From assembly GCF_015221875.1 (NCBI RefSeq), contig NZ_JACYGY010000001.1:3512501-3576500 (forward strand): DNA of 64,000 nt, in the 5' to 3' direction. Below the pieces are notes generated by a model that worked only from the letters and a program-made list of their open reading frames with translations, was not told where the DNA came from and searched no databases. The DNA is from Dyadobacter subterraneus. GTDB taxonomy: Bacteria; Bacteroidota; Bacteroidia; Cytophagales; Spirosomataceae. The translations under genes were made by a program, and so were the position numbers. How positions within the stretch are numbered: position 1 is the first letter of the stretch; each line of letters starts with the position of its first letter. Below are positions 62,101 to 64,000 of this stretch, piece after piece.

Positions 62101-64000
62101 TCTAAGCCGTTATGATTTCACAAACTCAACAAATGCAGGCCGCATACGAACTTTTGTCAATACAGGCATTGCCTACTCAGGAAGCAAGGCGCTGACACTG
62201 GATACGGACCAGTATTACCCTGCCGGCAATACCAATTTCTTAGACGGAACTTTCAACCTTTCGAATTACAATCTTTCACAGGATATCCGCCTTAATTTCA
62301 GATACAAAAATCATGGACAGAAAAGTGATCCGGATAATAGTGTATGGTTAAGAGGAAATTACAATGACCCATGGATTCTGGTTTATAATCTTTTTGCCAA
62401 CCAAAATCCGGTCAGCGCAACTTATAAGTTATCTTCCAGTATTGAGGTGAGCAACAAACTCAGAGAAAATGGCCAGACGCTTTCAACCAGTACGCAAATC
62501 CGTTGGGGACAGCATGGAGATATCATAACAGCAGATCCAAAAAGTGGTGCGGGTTATTCCTTTGATGATATTCAGTTAAGCATTGTTACCGATGACATTC
62601 AATTGATAAGCCTGAACAGCGTTTCACAGGCAAGCTGCGGGTTGAGTAATAATCAACTTATTACGATTTCGGTGCGAAACAGCTCGGACCATACCATTAC
62701 TAATATTCCTGTAAATTATAAACTGGGTAACGGCTCGGAGGTTCACGAAATAATTCCGTCCATAGATGCCAGAACAACCACAGCCTTTACATTTACTACT
62801 ACACAAAACATGGCTGCTTTTGGAGTATATCATCTGAAAGTTTGGACCAGCCTGGCATCCGATTCTTATTCGGATAACAATACAATTGAGATTGATATTT
62901 ACAACAACCAACAGATTTCATCCTTTCCTTATCTTGAAAATTTCGAAACCAGTAGTGGCAACTGGCATAGTAGCGGAACGTCAAATTCCTGGGCTTATGG
63001 AACGCCGGCTTCCAGTAAAATCAACAAAGCTGCGAGCGGGACAACGGCGTGGAAAACGAATTTATCAGGAAATTATAACAATGAGGAAACTTCCTATTTG
63101 TATTCACCTTGTTTTGATTTAACAGGTATGACCAATCCAACTGTCAGTTTCAGCCTGGCGCTGGATATTGAATTTTGTGCTTCGGAGGATTGTGATTTTG
63201 CTTATCTCGAATATTCTGCCGACGGAAATACATGGTTTCGTCTGGGAGATAAGGGCCAGGGAATCAACTGGTATAATAAAATCACTGAGGATAATCAGGG
63301 ATGGAGTGTTCAGGATTATACCCGCTGGCATGTGGGCACAATGCCGTTACCCTCAGCAACCAATATCCGTCTCCGATTTGTTTTAAGGGCAGATAGCGGA
63401 ACGACAAGAGAAGGAATTGCCATCGATGATATCCATATTTATGACAACACCAACGGTATTTACGACGGCTCTACCACTGCATCACCCGTAACACAAAACG
63501 CTCCAACCAGTTCCGGCTGGATTAATTTTGTACAAAATGGTCAGCTGGTGGCATCTGTAAATCCTAACAGCCAAACTCTTGGCGCGACGGCTGTTCAAAC
63601 CTTTATCAATTCCAGTGCGGTACGTAATAATCAGTTGCAATATTATTTGGATAGAAATATTACAATTAAACCAGCAAACCGCTCGCTTGCAGCCAACACT
63701 ACTGTCCGCATTTATTTTCTGGATTCAGAATCAGAAAAACTTATTAATGCAACAGGATGTGGAGGTTGTTCAAAACCTGCGTCGGCGTATGATCTGGGAA
63801 TTTCGAAATACACAGACGCTAACGCAAACAATGAGGACGGCATTCTGAGCAATAACGGCGGGGGAAGCTGGGATTATCTCACAGCTGCAAATGTTGTGAA
63901 AGTTCCTTTTGACAAAGGGTATTATGCTGAAATACAAATAAAAGATTTCTCCGAATTCTGGTTTAATACAGGCGGAGGTCTTCAAAATGGTGCGCTTCCT
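59198..64000 (+). CDS. large secreted subtilase (S8) with C-terminal adhesin-like modules, 3' end outside window
   Basis: The ATG at 59198 opens a frame without stop to the right edge (1601 codons). A signal peptide (1-22, SVISQ) and a prodomain (~25-210) come first. The S8 catalytic residues are D246 (VGDEAN), H271 (HGVHVMGT, normally HGTHVAGT), oxyanion N364 (AAGNSG) and S443 (GTSMASP). After a proprotein-convertase-like beta domain (~530-640) come FN3-like and CARDB-like modules and a jelly-roll, choice-of-anchor/MAM-like region (~1245-1410). Such proteins usually end in a type IX secretion domain, which would lie beyond the edge. Confidence 0.88.
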   Translation, partial: MKSTLLLKILFLLVLPLSVISQNNQNYQIELKSGSFTPEKNVGTGKVESINARLIPDKKIFVVIQFEEIPGPAERERLKAEGIDLLEYIPNNAYTATITGSLSEISLKRSKARAVISLTASQKLHPSLLKKPFPEQTRIVKGQVDVWINFPKSFSFDEIKEQLKTDQFEIISTVHQTYQVLEIRVPEDRLNELALKNYVQYVEPVPAPDKPNNINSTGNGRANVLNSSLPSGRNLHGEGVIVGVGDEANPLLHVDLSNRIINRAAIKAGGHGVHVMGTLAGAGIVNEKYTGYAPKAKIIAQYYSNILTYASTYVQDFGMVITNNSYGNDVTDCSSLGAYNLQSYILDQQAFQMPYLQHVFAAGNSGTMTCSPHPSGFGNIVGGYQTAKNVISVGNTTVEGIIATSSSRGPVKDGRIKPEISAQGSSLISSIPVNNYVSSTGTSMASPAVAGGLTLLYQRYRELHSQQNPKNGLMKAILVNGGTDQGNDGPDYKYGFGWMNLLRSVKMIESESYKTASIASSPTPQTYDIQIPANTAKVKVMLYWNDPAPSVLSGKNLVNDLDLTVTKPSAETVFPKLLDPTPANTNNPATTGADHINNIEQVIIDAPVAGNYQINVKGTAVNQNGTQEYFVVYDIIPVSTTITNPIGKERYAAADSIYVAWDSFGNSSNDFSVQYSTNDGAQWNPISGNLTANGRQLKWVFPNVSTDKARVKVIQNATGAESVSEAFTITGRPVLSLSSVQCEGYAALEWTPISGASDYEVMILKGGEMVSAGITSNTSFTFNGLSRDSTYWFAVRARINASPGIRSIAISRKPDSGNCSGTISDNDLFLEAIVNPVSSGRLLTSKALTNQNNVTIRIKNLDDQPFSGPVSVGYSVNGTAVASVSASLTIPAQASFDYTFSDKANLAAEGSYLIEAFANAPADTAKRNNKISQIFDQLNNAPITLPFLDNIESASVQEVTIDKTGLQNLSRYDFTNSTNAGRIRTFVNTGIAYSGSKALTLDTDQYYPAGNTNFLDGTFNLSNYNLSQDIRLNFRYKNHGQKSDPDNSVWLRGNYNDPWILVYNLFANQNPVSATYKLSSSIEVSNKLRENGQTLSTSTQIRWGQHGDIITADPKSGAGYSFDDIQLSIVTDDIQLISLNSVSQASCGLSNNQLITISVRNSSDHTITNIPVNYKLGNGSEVHEIIPSIDARTTTAFTFTTTQNMAAFGVYHLKVWTSLASDSYSDNNTIEIDIYNNQQISSFPYLENFETSSGNWHSSGTSNSWAYGTPASSKINKAASGTTAWKTNLSGNYNNEETSYLYSPCFDLTGMTNPTVSFSLALDIEFCASEDCDFAYLEYSADGNTWFRLGDKGQGINWYNKITEDNQGWSVQDYTRWHVGTMPLPSATNIRLRFVLRADSGTTREGIAIDDIHIYDNTNGIYDGSTTASPVTQNAPTSSGWINFVQNGQLVASVNPNSQTLGATAVQTFINSSAVRNNQLQYYLDRNITIKPANRSLAANTTVRIYFLDSESEKLINATGCGGCSKPASAYDLGISKYTDANANNEDGILSNNGGGSWDYLTAANVVKVPFDKGYYAEIQIKDFSEFWFNTGGGLQNGALP

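Overview
The window reads as chromosomal DNA of a Bacteroidota bacterium, most likely a Cytophagales member close to Dyadobacter. This is inferred from the protein families and from promoter style: several matches to the Bacteroidota form TTTG-N18-20-TAnnTTTG, A/T-rich leaders instead of strong Shine-Dalgarno sites, a PorT-type barrel, a small MlaE/F/D operon and a very long secreted subtilase with adhesin-like modules. No tRNA, rRNA, CRISPR array, insertion sequence or phage gene was recognised.

Layout. 1-9000: the end of apaG, a methyltransferase, a zinc-ribbon metallopeptidase, two paired membrane proteins, a secreted GH43 enzyme, an Mla-type lipid transport operon and an Hpt phosphotransfer protein. 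9074-32051: a large exopolysaccharide (EPS) locus with about ten glycosyltransferases, an alpha-1,2-fucosyltransferase-like enzyme, a flippase, an acyltransferase, a Wzy/ligase-type polymerase, a Wzc-like co-polymerase, a half-length TolC-like protein and a phosphoglycosyltransferase. The locus is mosaic, with repeated changes of strand, and it contains a four-gene partner-switching operon (membrane coiled-coil protein, REC-PP2C phosphatase, STAS, HATPase) at 11352-13974. 32562-42200: a hybrid histidine kinase, a DUF4202 protein, a divergent MocR/flavin-binding pair, an NTF2-like protein, a GH5 enzyme and a BlaI/BlaR1 pair. 42347-53889: a double thioredoxin protein, small proteins, an outer-membrane barrel, an interrupted gene, a TetR/beta-ketoacyl synthase pair, a phosphodiesterase, a two-component system, a run of small unknowns and a second TetR. 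53951-64000: a Gfo/Idh/MocA oxidoreductase, an Hsp70-like protein, a cytochrome-sugar dehydrogenase fusion, a small periplasmic protein and the start of a subtilase that runs off the window.

How the parts may work together. The minus-strand operon from the REC protein (31662) to the polymerase (24650) supplies the first membrane sugar transfer, chain-length control and polymerisation. The surrounding transferases, fucosyltransferase, acyltransferase and flippase build and move the repeat unit. Signalling proteins are unusually dense here: an Hpt protein at one edge, a PP2C/STAS/HATPase module inside, and a stand-alone receiver, a degenerate receiver fused to the first sugar transferase and a hybrid kinase at the other edge. 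The most interesting hypothesis is that EPS synthesis is controlled directly, at protein level, by these receivers and switches. No OPX/Wza-type exporter gene is visible in the window.

Several regulatory sites could be read by eye: two matching TetR operators around one TetR gene, operator dyads lying inside promoter spacers (53254, 42243), tandem dyads 42 bp apart (43481/43523), a 21-bp perfect inverted repeat (44052) and a possible ~65-nt transcript with its own promoter and terminator (44139-44210).
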